Shown: positions 26,266 through 35,083, counted from the stretch's first letter. The stretch: DNA of 38,606 nt from Ferruginibacter sp. (GCA_025350645.1 JANXXM010000015.1:1-38606), one strand, 5' to 3'. The notes: generated by a model from the sequence alone, not told the origin. Made by a program: numbers and translations.

Positions 26266-26373
26266 ATGAAAATTTTATGCCTGCTTTTTATATGCATTGC
26301 CGCTCATGTTTATAGTTGCCGGATTATGGGCAATTTAAAAACGGGGATATTTATCCACAACTCTATTTGTTAA
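26266..26373 (+). CDS. Possible 35-residue lipoprotein
   Basis: The open frame MKILCLLFICIAAHVYSC has a hydrophobic signal-like start and a lipobox Cys18, then 17 residues to a TAA. A -7-like box lies just upstream. It overlaps the end of ligD by 11 bases on the other strand. It could be a real tiny lipoprotein, a truncated gene or chance. Confidence 0.3.
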   Translation: MKILCLLFICIAAHVYSCRIMGNLKTGIFIHNSIC

Positions 26374-28264
26374 GTTTGTTAATACAACGACTTATGTTTA
26401 CACCCGGCCCTAACACACCTTTAAATACATCTGGCATTTTCTCTATTCTTTTTAGGGCATTAAAAATGGTAAACTGTTGTGGTGTTAATCCTTTTTTTAC
26501 CTCTTTCCACAACAGGGGCATAGAAACAGTAGCGTCCTTCTTTGGCCTTAATGAATATACAGATGCTATGGTTTGTCCGCTTCTGTTTTGTAAATAATCC
26601 AGGTAAATATGTTTGTTTCCACGCTTTTTTAAATTGCATTCCATCGTTGTAAAATTCGGCAATATTTCTTGCACATACATACATAATAATTGCGCAAATT
26701 TTTTTACTTCTTCATAGTCATATTTTTTTTTCATGGGCACATAAATGTGCAGGCCAGATGCACCAGAAGTTTTACAAAAACTTTTTGCTTCTGCTTTATC
26801 TAAAACTTTTTTAAAAGCATTTGCAGTTTCTATAACCTGGTCAAAATTATTATTATCAGAAGGATCAATATCAATTATGAGATAATCTGGATTATTAGGG
26901 AATTTTGTGGTAGAGTGCCATGGATTTATTTCTATACAACCCAGATTATTCATGTAGGCAAGTGTGGCTTTATCGTTGCAAATAATGTAGTCAATTTCTT
27001 TGTTAGATGAATCTGAATGTACTGCAAAAGTATGCACAAAACTAGGTGCATTTTCACCGGCATCTTTGTGAAAAAAGCCGGTTTCATTAATGCCGCCTGG
27101 GTTTCTTAATAATGACTGCGGACGGTCTTTTAAAAATGGTAAAATATATTTTGCTATTGACTGATAATATGCAGCTATCATTTTTTTTGTAACGTTCTCA
27201 TCAGGAAAATAAATTTTATCGGGATGTGTAATGGCAACTACATTCTTTCCTTCTTTTATTAAAAATTCAGGCTCACTTTTGGATGCCGATTTTCTTTGTT
27301 TTATTTCTACAGATTTTTTTAAAACATTTTTTGACCCGCCTTTATTTGCAATTATTTTTCCAAGCAATGGTGCTTTCATTGTAATTTGGTTTATTGTTTT
27401 ATCATTTCTCATTCTCAAAAAAACAGGATGTCGAAGTTTTTCATCTCCGGTCCATTCCGTAAATTTTACTTCACAAATTAGAATTGGTTTTACCCACGTT
27501 ACTGTATTATTTACCACAACCTTTTCTGCAAAAGGAGCGTTTTTTTGAACAAGCGGTTGCAACAATTCAAAAATTTCTTTAAGCTTTTTATCATCGTAAC
27601 CGCTGCCTGCATGGCCTGTGTGTACGAGTTTTTTACTTTTCATTACACCCAGCACCAGCGAGCCAAAATATTGCCTGCTGCCAGTTGGTGCCGTGTAGCC
27701 GCAAATAATTACATCCGCTGTTTTATGATTTTTTATTTTTAGCCATTCGCCTGTTCTTTTACCTGCATAATATTCCCCGTCTGCTTTTTTTGCCATTATT
27801 CCTTCCAAGTTTTTTTGTGTGGAGACTTCAAAAAAAGCAATACCTTTTTCGATAACATGATCAGAGAAGCGGATAACATCATTATTTGGGAGTAGTTTTT
27901 TTAATAATGATTTTCTATCTATTAATGGCAGATGGTATATTTTTTCTCCATTCATTTCAAGCAAATCAAATACATAATAACAAACAGGAAAATGCTGGTT
28001 GTTTTCATAATGCTGCAATTTTTGAAAATCCGGTAAACCATTTTCATCTAGCACCACAATTTCTCCATCCAGTATTGCTTTGTAGTTAATTTTTTGTAGC
28101 TCATCAAATACAATTGGGTAACTATTACTAAAATCAATTCCGTTGCGGGAGTATAATTTATTTATGGTGGAACCTGTTTCGGCAATAGCTCTGTACCCAT
28201 CCCATTTTATTTCATAAATCCATCCTGCATCATCAAATGCATTGGCTGTTTCCTTTGCCAGCAT
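26363..28264 (-). CDS. ligD: DNA ligase D, ligase and polymerase domains
   Basis: A 633-residue frame. The ATP-dependent ligase domain (about 1-300) has the adenylated lysine in motif I EIKWDGYRA (Lys20), then LDGEIVV, EGIMAK and GEWLKIK. The LigD polymerase/primase domain (about 345-620) has ITHPDKIYFPDE, YLIIDIDPSD with the metal-binding aspartates, and ASGLHIYVPMKK. With the phosphoesterase frame upstream this makes the PE-Lig-Pol order seen in Pseudomonas LigD. The reading frame is open upstream of the ATG back to an A9 tract, where it meets the PE frame. It repairs double-strand breaks together with Ku. The ATG at 28264 is the best independent start; a fused product is also possible. Confidence 0.93.
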   Translation of the reverse strand: MLAKETANAFDDAGWIYEIKWDGYRAIAETGSTINKLYSRNGIDFSNSYPIVFDELQKINYKAILDGEIVVLDENGLPDFQKLQHYENNQHFPVCYYVFDLLEMNGEKIYHLPLIDRKSLLKKLLPNNDVIRFSDHVIEKGIAFFEVSTQKNLEGIMAKKADGEYYAGKRTGEWLKIKNHKTADVIICGYTAPTGSRQYFGSLVLGVMKSKKLVHTGHAGSGYDDKKLKEIFELLQPLVQKNAPFAEKVVVNNTVTWVKPILICEVKFTEWTGDEKLRHPVFLRMRNDKTINQITMKAPLLGKIIANKGGSKNVLKKSVEIKQRKSASKSEPEFLIKEGKNVVAITHPDKIYFPDENVTKKMIAAYYQSIAKYILPFLKDRPQSLLRNPGGINETGFFHKDAGENAPSFVHTFAVHSDSSNKEIDYIICNDKATLAYMNNLGCIEINPWHSTTKFPNNPDYLIIDIDPSDNNNFDQVIETANAFKKVLDKAEAKSFCKTSGASGLHIYVPMKKKYDYEEVKKFAQLLCMYVQEILPNFTTMECNLKKRGNKHIYLDYLQNRSGQTIASVYSLRPKKDATVSMPLLWKEVKKGLTPQQFTIFNALKRIEKMPDVFKGVLGPGVNISRCINKLNK

Positions 28265-28305
28265 TGGTTTTACAGGATTAAGTATTTTTGTATGGTTTGC
28301 ACTTA

Positions 28306-28929
28306 CTAATCTGTAACGAGCTTTTTTTTTACAGGTTCATTTTTATCCTTTTGTAAAAGTGCTTTATTTATGAGAGAGGTTTTAGGCGTTTCTTTTTCGC
28401 TGTCGTAAGCAGTAGCAACAGCATATTTATCATTGTGTTTTATAAGCAGCCAAGTATTATCCTTATCGCCTGTTCTGTTTTTTATTTTTACTAAAGCAAA
28501 CGCTCCTTTTAGTTTTTTACCTTTTAAAATAAATTTTAAATTGCCCGCTTTTAATCCAGCTTTTAGTAATTTTTTTTCATCTGCATTTTTATCATCAGCT
28601 AATGCGGTATATTTTCCGCTATCCCAAATTTCTACAACACCGGCGCCATAATTTCCTTCGGGTATTATTCCTTTAAAGTCTTTATAATCGTATGGGTGGT
28701 CTTCTACCATCATCGCCAGCCGTTTATCCTTCGGGTTTAGAGATGGCCCTTTTGGCACTGCCCAGCTTTTTAAAACGCCATCCATTTCCAGCCGAAAATC
28801 ATAATGCAGGTGCGATGCTTTATGCCGTTGCACAACAAAAGAAAGCTGCTTATTTTCTGAAGCTCTTTTTCCGCCTGGCTCCGGTGTATTATCAAATTTC
28901 CTTTTTTTATTGTATTGGGAAAGGCTCAT
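28306..28929 (-). CDS. LigD-type 3'-phosphoesterase domain protein
   Basis: A 207-residue protein carrying the LigD PE domain, which trims 3' phosphates and ribonucleotides at break ends. Motifs: HKASHLHYDFRLEMDG, LKSWAVPKGPS, VEDHPYDYKDFKG and IPEGNYGAGVVEIWDSG. In most LigD proteins this domain is fused to the ligase. Here its frame ends in TAG-TAA shortly after an A9 tract (28322-28330), and the ligase frame is -1 to it. The tract contains A-AAA-AAG in the phase used by slippery frameshift sites. The ku gene ends 2 bases before its ATG, so ku, PE and ligase-polymerase are one operon. It may be a split gene, a slippage-fused gene, or one broken by a sequencing indel. Confidence 0.9.
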   Translation of the reverse strand: MSLSQYNKKRKFDNTPEPGGKRASENKQLSFVVQRHKASHLHYDFRLEMDGVLKSWAVPKGPSLNPKDKRLAMMVEDHPYDYKDFKGIIPEGNYGAGVVEIWDSGKYTALADDKNADEKKLLKAGLKAGNLKFILKGKKLKGAFALVKIKNRTGDKDNTWLLIKHNDKYAVATAYDSEKETPKTSLINKALLQKDKNEPVKKKLVTD

Positions 28930-28931
28930 GA

Positions 28932-29708
28932 TTAAGAAGCTTTTTTACGTTTATTTTCAATGCTTACTTTTAATTGTTCCATTAAATCTTTTGCTTTGCT
29001 ATGTACAATTTTCATCACGGGTTCTACAGTTTTTTTCCCTTTTGCTTTTGCGTTTATTACTTTCATTAGTGCAGCAGAATAGGTATCCTTGTATTTCGAA
29101 ATATCAAATTTGCCCGAGAGCTGATCTATTAATGCTACAGCCATTTTTAATTCAGCTGGTTTCACTATTGTTTTTGAGGGCAATTCAAGATCGGTTGTTT
29201 TTCTTATCTCTTCATGAAAACGAATGCGGTTCAAAATAATGGCATCGCCGGATATTCTTAATATAGCAAGGTGTTCTTTATTGCGCATCACAAAACTGGC
29301 AACACCGGCACGTTTTGTTTTTATCAACGCTTCCCGCAGCAAGGCATAAGGCCGCACACCACTTTTTTCTGGTACAAGGTAATAGGGCATTTCGTAATAC
29401 ATGCTGTCTATTTCTTCCTGCATTACAAAATCTGTTATTTCAATTAATTTTGTTTTTACAGCATTCGCTTTTTCAAAATCACTCTCCTCCAGCACTACAT
29501 ATTTAGAGCCGGTATCGTATCCTTTTACAATATTTTGCCAGGCTACTTCTTTGCCGGTTTTTTCATTTACCCGTAAAAACTTTATGTGTGCATGATCTTT
29601 TTTATCCAGCATATCCAAATCAATATTGCTGCTTTCTGTACCACTGTAAAGCTTTACAGGAATATTTACCAAACCAAAGCCTATAGCACCTGTCCAAATT
29701 GGTCTCAT
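28932..29708 (-). CDS. ku: Non-homologous end-joining protein Ku
   Basis: A 258-residue bacterial Ku with the family start MRPIWTGAIGFGLVNIPVKL, the central beta-barrel core (MYYEMPYYLVPEKSGVRPYA, then LLREAL) and a Lys-rich C-terminus. It forms a homodimeric ring on double-strand ends and recruits LigD. Length and motifs are normal. First gene of the NHEJ operon; the PE frame begins 2 bases downstream. Confidence 0.96.
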   Translation of the reverse strand: MRPIWTGAIGFGLVNIPVKLYSGTESSNIDLDMLDKKDHAHIKFLRVNEKTGKEVAWQNIVKGYDTGSKYVVLEESDFEKANAVKTKLIEITDFVMQEEIDSMYYEMPYYLVPEKSGVRPYALLREALIKTKRAGVASFVMRNKEHLAILRISGDAIILNRIRFHEEIRKTTDLELPSKTIVKPAELKMAVALIDQLSGKFDISKYKDTYSAALMKVINAKAKGKKTVEPVMKIVHSKAKDLMEQLKVSIENKRKKAS

Positions 29709-29811
29709 AATTTTTATTTTAAATAATACGGGGAATATTTTTTACGAACCACTACGCTTGCGATATAGTGCAATTTTTATGCAAAAAAAAATTATCTGAA
29801 AATCTTTTAAA

Positions 29812-30360
29812 CTATACCTGAGTATCTGCCATGCTTATTAATTCATTCGTGGTTTTCCAATTTCGTGTAGTGGCGTTTACTTTTAATTTATTTTCAAAAA
29901 AAGTATTAGAAAGTTTTGTTTTACCATATCCATTGGGGCAAAAAAGATAAACGGCTTTATCAATTATCTTAAATTCGTCTGGTAAATAATTTACGGCAAT
30001 TATCTTATTCAAATTTTCCGACGCTGGTTTATCGGCTAAAAAACTAACGTGCAAAAAAGATTCCTCTTTTAATTTATCTTTTAAAAATGGATTTGAATTT
30101 CTTATTTTTTTAAATTCATTAATGGTAATCGTTATTACGGGAACATCAAAACCAAATACTATTTCTATTTGTTCTTTTATAAGAAAATCTAATTTTTTTG
30201 TGTCTGTTTTTTTGTATTGATAAACAATATTGCCGCTTTGTATATAGGTGTGAATTGCTGCAAAGCCCAGCTGTGAAAGCATTTTCTTTAAAGCTTCCAT
30301 CTTAATTGTTTTATGCCCACCTAAATTAATTCCTCTCAATATAGAAATATACGTCATCAT
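29812..30360 (-). CDS. DUF1697 protein
   Basis: A 182-residue soluble protein with the DUF1697 hallmarks YISILRGINLGGHKTIKM, 'FAAIHTYIQSGNIVY' and the late 'YGKTKLSNTFFENKL...TTRNWKT' block. The family is widespread in bacteria and has a structure but no established reaction. Its own start is ATG 30360 (MMTYIS; the second Met could also serve). It has no tight operon neighbour. Confidence 0.9.
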   Translation of the reverse strand: MMTYISILRGINLGGHKTIKMEALKKMLSQLGFAAIHTYIQSGNIVYQYKKTDTKKLDFLIKEQIEIVFGFDVPVITITINEFKKIRNSNPFLKDKLKEESFLHVSFLADKPASENLNKIIAVNYLPDEFKIIDKAVYLFCPNGYGKTKLSNTFFENKLKVNATTRNWKTTNELISMADTQV

Positions 30361-30427
30361 TTTTGGTTGGTAATTTTTAATACTATTTTACACAATAAAC
30401 CCATGCCGTATGTTGAATAAAAAATTT

Positions 30428-30931
30428 TCACGCAATTCTTTTTCCGAGTATTTTTAACCCTCTTTCTTGTCCATCCAGTACAGCTATATCCGGAAGGGTA
30501 GCCCAGTCTTCAAAACCAAATTTTCTAAAAAGTTTAAGGCTAGGCTCATTGTGAGAAAAGATAAAACCGAGTAAAGTTTTTGTTCCAAATCCTTTTGCTT
30601 TCTCCATACAGTATTGTAAAATTTCTTTTCCAAATCCTTTGCCTCTTTCCTGCTGATGTATATAAATGCTGATTTCTACAGTGGAGTCATAAGCTGGCCT
30701 CCCATAAAATGATTGAAAACTTACCCATCCTATTATTTTTTTAACTTCGTTTTCAATAACCCAAAGAGGCCTTTTATCAGAAGTGTGTTCGTAAAACCAG
30801 TTTTGTCTGCTAGCAATTGATACCGGTTCTGTATCGGCTGTTACCATTCTGGATGGTATGGTAGAATTATAAATTTCAACAATTATTGCTAAATCATCAC
30901 TTGCTGCATCTCTAAATTTTAATTGATTCAT
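30428..30931 (-). CDS. GNAT-family N-acetyltransferase, phosphinothricin-acetyltransferase type
   Basis: A 167-residue acetyl-CoA-dependent acetyltransferase. It begins with FRDAASDDLAIIVEIYNSTI, carries a strand block VEISIYIHQQERGKGFGKEI that holds the Gln/Arg-x-x-Gly-x-Gly acetyl-CoA loop, and ends with the Phe-Gly-Phe region of GNAT proteins. The pattern 'IYN.TI' with 'GRPAYDSTVEISIYI' fits the Pat/bar-like subgroup, which acetylates small amines such as phosphinothricin or methionine sulfoximine. The natural substrate here is unknown. Confidence 0.88.
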   Translation of the reverse strand: MNQLKFRDAASDDLAIIVEIYNSTIPSRMVTADTEPVSIASRQNWFYEHTSDKRPLWVIENEVKKIIGWVSFQSFYGRPAYDSTVEISIYIHQQERGKGFGKEILQYCMEKAKGFGTKTLLGFIFSHNEPSLKLFRKFGFEDWATLPDIAVLDGQERGLKILGKRIA

Positions 30932-31148
30932 ATTAATTTTATAGGTTGCTTACATCACTTAAATAATTTTAATAAAGATCTTTGGCTGGCTTTAAATATC
31001 TGTGAGGAACTTACTATTTTTAAAAATAAATGTACTCAATAATTTTTTGTAGCCCGTTTTAGCAAATCCAATAACGAAAGTTGAGTATAAGTGGTTTTAT
31101 AAATACCTGCATCATTCAATAAGGCAGTCCGTTAGCTTCTGCTCTTTT

Positions 31149-31706
31149 TTATCGCATACGTCTTTGTTGCTCACTTTCGCTAATTGTTTTGGCAAGCCGG
31201 GTAAGTTTTGTTTCTTCCTGTTTTGCATTCATTATCCAATGAATCATTACTTTTTTGTACGAGGGGGCTTGTTTTATAAAAAAATCCCAGGCCAGTTTAT
31301 TTTTCTTAAATTGATTCTCATATTTTTTTTGAAGTATTATTGATTCTTTTTCGTAAGCATAAATTTTTGATTTCTTTTCTGTTCGCAAGCCAAATGCCTT
31401 CTGCCCTTCGGCTGTCATTAATCCTGCATTACTTAGCTCCTCTACCTTTTTAATATTTACAGCACTCCAAATACTTGTACTTTTTCTCGGGGTAAAACGA
31501 ATAGAATAACTTTCTTCATCTATACTTTTTCTTACCCCGTCTATCCATCCAAAGCAGAGCGCTTCATCTACTGATTGCGGCCATGTCATGGATGCATTTG
31601 TGCTGCTAACTTTATAAAAACCTACCAAAAGTTCTTTTTCTTTTTTGTGATATTTCTTTAGCCAGTTCCTGAATTCTTTTGGCGTGGGGAAAAACATTGG
31701 TTGCAT
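31149..31706 (-). CDS. YdeI/OmpD-associated family protein
   Basis: A 185-residue soluble protein with the family blocks FFPTPKEFRNWLKKYHKKEK, 'SVDEALCFGWIDGVRKSIDE' and 'YSIRFTPRKSTSIWSAVN', plus a basic C-terminus. Members are annotated YdeI/OmpD-associated or bacteriocin-protection proteins and are linked to stress or antimicrobial peptide resistance; the mechanism is unclear. It stands alone, with gaps of over 200 bases on both sides. Confidence 0.85.
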   Translation of the reverse strand: MQPMFFPTPKEFRNWLKKYHKKEKELLVGFYKVSSTNASMTWPQSVDEALCFGWIDGVRKSIDEESYSIRFTPRKSTSIWSAVNIKKVEELSNAGLMTAEGQKAFGLRTEKKSKIYAYEKESIILQKKYENQFKKNKLAWDFFIKQAPSYKKVMIHWIMNAKQEETKLTRLAKTISESEQQRRMR

Positions 31707-31799
31707 TTTACTTTAACTATTTGAACGATAAAAGTAATGCATTGTTTAAGAATTTACAGCAGTTGCTAATATAATGTGGTGTTAGAATAACCATTACTA

Positions 31800-32024
31800 T
31801 TATACAATAAACCTAAAAAATTTGTAAAGACTATTTACAAAATTAGATACAGTAAATGAAATTATACTTCCATTTAATTTAAAAATTATAACCATTTCAA
31901 AAAAAATTCCTTCCTCATCTCTTAAAAAAGTAAACAGGTAATTTCCATCTTGTTGTATAGGGTAAATAACAGCATTAAATTTCTTTATTGCAAAATATTC
32001 AATACCGTTTTTCCTGCTGCCTAA
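31800..32024 (-). pseudogene. Gene remnant without start codon
   Basis: An open frame of 74 codons reads sensibly (IEYFAIKKFNAVIYPIQQDG, NYLFTFLRDEEGIFFEMVII and following) and ends with TAA at 31800. A stop lies just upstream of it and no ATG, GTG or TTG start is well placed. It looks like the C-terminal part of a lost gene. The family is not recognised. The rest of the 354-base gap between 31706 and 32061 shows nothing. Confidence 0.35.
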
Positions 32025-32060
32025 TTAATATATCATCTCCCTATTTTTCATAACAATTTT

Positions 32061-33155
32061 TTAATTTGTTTCTAATATTTTCATGATAACTTTTTCATCT
32101 TGCGTAAGTCCGGCTATTTTGTCGTCTTCTTCAATGTCATCCAGTTGCTTAAAATATTTATCCAGGCTCTTATTTTCATACAATGATATAATAAGCGGGT
32201 GCACATAATATTTTTTGCAAACTGTTCTTGTATTGCCCAAATGTGCTGCTACCTTATCCAGTGCATCTGTAATATTTTTTTTTGAGGCTGCAGCTGTTTC
32301 TGCAAAACCAATTTCTTTAAATGCAAGAAAGGCATTTACGGTGCCGGACCATGTACGAAAATCTTTTGCAGTAAAATCCTGACCGCTTATATTTTTTATA
32401 TAATCGTTTACCATACCCGAGTCCACACTGTGTCTTGTGCCATCTTCCCTGTAATATTGAAACAATTCTTTGCCTGGTATATCCCTGCATTTTTGTACTA
32501 TACCAGCAAGTTTTTTATTTTTTAAAGTAATATCATGCTGTACAGCTTTCTTTCCTTTAAAAGAAAATTTTAATGCGCCTGCAGCTATTTTTACATGTTG
32601 ATCTTTTAATGTAGTAAGCCCAAAGGAGCCGTATAATTTTTCATAAATATTATTTCCTACACGGATATTGGTACGCTCCATTAAACAAACAACGGTTGCC
32701 AAAACTTTTACCTGTGGCAGGCCTGCCAGGGAAATATCTTGTTCTAATTGCAATCTCATTTTTGGCAAAGCATGTCCAAACTCGAGCAGCCGGTAAAATT
32801 TTGTGTGGTTACGAAGCATATTCCATGCAGGATGATAACGGTATTGTTTCCGCATTTTTACATCGGTACCCGTAGCCTGAAGGTGACCGTTTTCCAGAGC
32901 ACATATCCACACGTTTTCCCATGCGGGCGGTATTACAAGCGATTTTATTCTTTTCATTTTCTCATCATCCGTAATTTTTTTATTGTCGATTACATAAGAA
33001 AAGGTTTTTCCTTTCTTCATGCGCACAATGCCCGGCACAGTATCCTGTACATACACAAGGTTTGCAGCCTCTGCGGTTTTTATAGGATCTTTTAATATTT
33101 TTTTTATTTTTTTTGCGGGCAGGTCTGCAATTATTTCTTCCAAGGCTGTTGTCAT
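32061..33155 (-). CDS. DNA topoisomerase IB
   Basis: A 364-residue type IB enzyme of the bacterial/poxvirus kind that relaxes supercoils through a 3'-phosphotyrosyl link. It has an N-terminal DNA-clamp domain (for example IPPAWENVWICALENGHLQA). The catalytic domain shows MERTNIRVGNNIYEKLYGSF, KDFRTWSGTVNAFLAF and the active tyrosine in CKKYYVHP near the C-terminus. Bacteroidota and proteobacterial genomes often carry it near NHEJ genes; here it lies about 2.4 kb upstream of ku on the same strand, without tight operon linkage. Confidence 0.92.
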   Translation of the reverse strand: MTTALEEIIADLPAKKIKKILKDPIKTAEAANLVYVQDTVPGIVRMKKGKTFSYVIDNKKITDDEKMKRIKSLVIPPAWENVWICALENGHLQATGTDVKMRKQYRYHPAWNMLRNHTKFYRLLEFGHALPKMRLQLEQDISLAGLPQVKVLATVVCLMERTNIRVGNNIYEKLYGSFGLTTLKDQHVKIAAGALKFSFKGKKAVQHDITLKNKKLAGIVQKCRDIPGKELFQYYREDGTRHSVDSGMVNDYIKNISGQDFTAKDFRTWSGTVNAFLAFKEIGFAETAAASKKNITDALDKVAAHLGNTRTVCKKYYVHPLIISLYENKSLDKYFKQLDDIEEDDKIAGLTQDEKVIMKILETN

Positions 33156-33372
33156 AGGAAAAGTAAACCGTTTTTAAAGTTCATATAATTGTTATGAAAC
33201 TTTTATGCCTTATTAATATTGCATTCAATTTCCCTATAATTCTTTATTATTATCTCTTTTTTTTTAAGTTTTGTGCAAAACGTTCTACGTATTTTAAAAG
33301 TTATTCACATACAGTGCTTTTGAAAGTTGTTGGTACAAGGTTTGAATTTTAAAACATATAAAATTTACCATT

Positions 33373-33906
33373 ATGCATAACAATGATACCCACCTTAGGT
33401 TTTTAAAAGAAAAAATTGAAGAAACAAAGGTTGCATTGTTCAGGTCAGAAATTAATTCTGTGCTTTCCTTACCACCAAATGTTATACAGGTATTAAAAAC
33501 GGATAATGATGGTAATATTTACTTCTTTACATCATGCCCAGGTAAATATGCTGCACAAATAAACCAACCTTTTTATGCTTCCCTGGATTTTCATAAAAAA
33601 GGAACAAACACCCGAATGCAGGTAAGCGGCAAAGCGTTTATTGTACATGATGAGGTTAAAGAATTAAATATTAACGATGAAGATCATTCTGGCAAAAATG
33701 CTGTGGTGCTAATAAAAATGAAAATTATGCAGGCAGAATATTTTGACAGGAATACAGAAAAAAATATGTCTTTAACACAAAAACTAAAATCTACATTCAC
33801 GCATTTATTTTCCTCATCATCAGAAAATTATTTTCATTTTGGAAAAAATTTTTACAGTATAAAAAGGCAAAAGAATCATCAGCAAGTTTTAAATCAACCG
33901 CAATAA
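33373..33906 (+). CDS. Pyridoxamine 5'-phosphate oxidase-fold protein
   Basis: A 177-residue split-barrel protein. 'RFLKEKIEETKVALFRSE', 'VIQVLKTDNDGNIYFFTSC', 'FYASLDFHKKGTNTRMQVSG' and 'MKIMQAEYFDRNTE' follow the order of PNPOx-like stress proteins, related to but diverged from the general-stress-26 gene at 14809-15294. It probably binds a flavin; the substrate is unknown. The C-terminal 45 residues (Ser-rich, then His/Gln-rich) are an extension. A strong terminator follows, so it is a single-gene unit. Confidence 0.7.
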   Translation: MHNNDTHLRFLKEKIEETKVALFRSEINSVLSLPPNVIQVLKTDNDGNIYFFTSCPGKYAAQINQPFYASLDFHKKGTNTRMQVSGKAFIVHDEVKELNINDEDHSGKNAVVLIKMKIMQAEYFDRNTEKNMSLTQKLKSTFTHLFSSSSENYFHFGKNFYSIKRQKNHQQVLNQPQ

Positions 33907-33909
33907 ATT

Positions 33910-33947
33910 AATCCCTCGGTAGCTAAAAAAGCCGGGGGATTTTTTTT
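33910..33947 (+). terminator. Terminator of the PNPOx-fold gene
   Basis: AATCCCTCGG pairs with CCGGGGGATT (one T-G pair) around an A-rich loop, followed by eight T. Confidence 0.75.
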
Positions 33948-34100
33948 CAACAATTTTTCAGTACTATCCCATTAATCATTATTATTAATAATTTATTTCC
34001 GTTAATAAATATTAACAATATGTGGCAGTCTTTTTGAGAATTCCCAGCGAAAATAATTCAGCATTATCATAAAATTTTACCTGCAACCTTTGGTATTTCT

Positions 34101-34117
34101 TAACAAGATTCTTGTTA
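34101..34117. promoter_or_regulatory. 17-bp palindrome upstream of the DUF4382 lipoprotein
   Basis: TAACAAGATTCTTGTTA has perfect 8-base arms around one central base, 68 bases before the ATG. Position and symmetry fit an operator for a dimeric regulator. Confidence 0.45.
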
Positions 34118-34185
34118 TTAATTTTTCTTTTTGAAGAAAGGGCTATGGTTGCAAATTTTATTTAACTATTCTAAAATTTGTAAAC

Positions 34186-35070
34186 ATGAAAAACAACACT
34201 CAAAAAATTTGGGGTTCAATTGCTATGCTGGCATTGGTTATGATGATCTTTTTAAGCTCTTGCCAAAAAGAAACCAATGGTGCCGATACTGGTAATAATG
34301 CACGGCGGCTATCACTTTACCTAACAGATGATCCTTGTAATTTTGATTCTCTTTTTGTAGATATTAAATTTGTGGAAGTAAAATTAGATACTAATAGATC
34401 TCACATGGATGATGATCATTTTGGTGATAACGATGATGATGGTGATGATGACGAACATCACAACGATAATTTTGGCAGGTGGGATACTCTTACTATAAAC
34501 CCGGGGGTATATAATATTTTAAAATTTAGAAACGGTATAGATACTTTGCTGGGCACAGCAAATTTACCTGCTGGTAAAATAAGAAAGATAAGAATAACAC
34601 TTGGCACAAATAACAGGGTAGTAGTAAACGGAATTTCAAAACCGCTGAACCTATTGCCCGGTATAAATAAATATGTTTACATAAAAATTCACAAAGATGA
34701 TGAAGATGATGATAATACAACTAACACTTTTATGTGGCTGGATTTTGATGTGTGCGGTTCGGTAAAATTAATTAATGGTCAATATTATCTAAAGCCTTTC
34801 TTAAAGCCTTTTAGTAAAAAAAATTATGGTGAAATTAAAGGAAGGGTTATGCCTGCTGCTGCGCATGCATTTGTTACTGCACGCATAGGTACAGATTCTG
34901 CAACTGCTATACCTGAGGCAGATGGAAAGTATAAAATAAGAGGTTTAAAACCCGGTATGTATACTGTAAGTTTTAGAGGTAGTGCTGGTTACAGGGATAC
35001 AACTATAGCCGCTGTACAGGTGCAAAAACACGTTGAAACAGAACTTCCACTTATTACATTACATCTGTAA
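34186..35070 (+). CDS. DUF4382 lipoprotein with Asp/His-rich insert
   Basis: A 294-residue lipoprotein with signal and lipobox LSSC (Cys26). A DUF4382 domain follows (RRLSLYLTDDPCNFDSLFVD, IKFVEVKL, then INPGVYNILKFRNGIDTLLG and AGKIRKIRITLG). A last beta-sandwich domain of about 75 residues (GEIKGRVMPAAAHAFVTARI, 'GLKPGMYTVSFRG') is of the carboxypeptidase-regulatory or SdrD-B type. Between strands of DUF4382 sits an unusual segment at residues 73-95 (DDDHFGDNDDDGDDDEHH), rich in Asp and His, which could bind Ca2+ or transition metals. It is probably on the outer membrane or cell surface. Confidence 0.82.
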   Translation: MKNNTQKIWGSIAMLALVMMIFLSSCQKETNGADTGNNARRLSLYLTDDPCNFDSLFVDIKFVEVKLDTNRSHMDDDHFGDNDDDGDDDEHHNDNFGRWDTLTINPGVYNILKFRNGIDTLLGTANLPAGKIRKIRITLGTNNRVVVNGISKPLNLLPGINKYVYIKIHKDDEDDDNTTNTFMWLDFDVCGSVKLINGQYYLKPFLKPFSKKNYGEIKGRVMPAAAHAFVTARIGTDSATAIPEADGKYKIRGLKPGMYTVSFRGSAGYRDTTIAAVQVQKHVETELPLITLHL

Positions 35071-35083
35071 AAAAATTTTTAAT

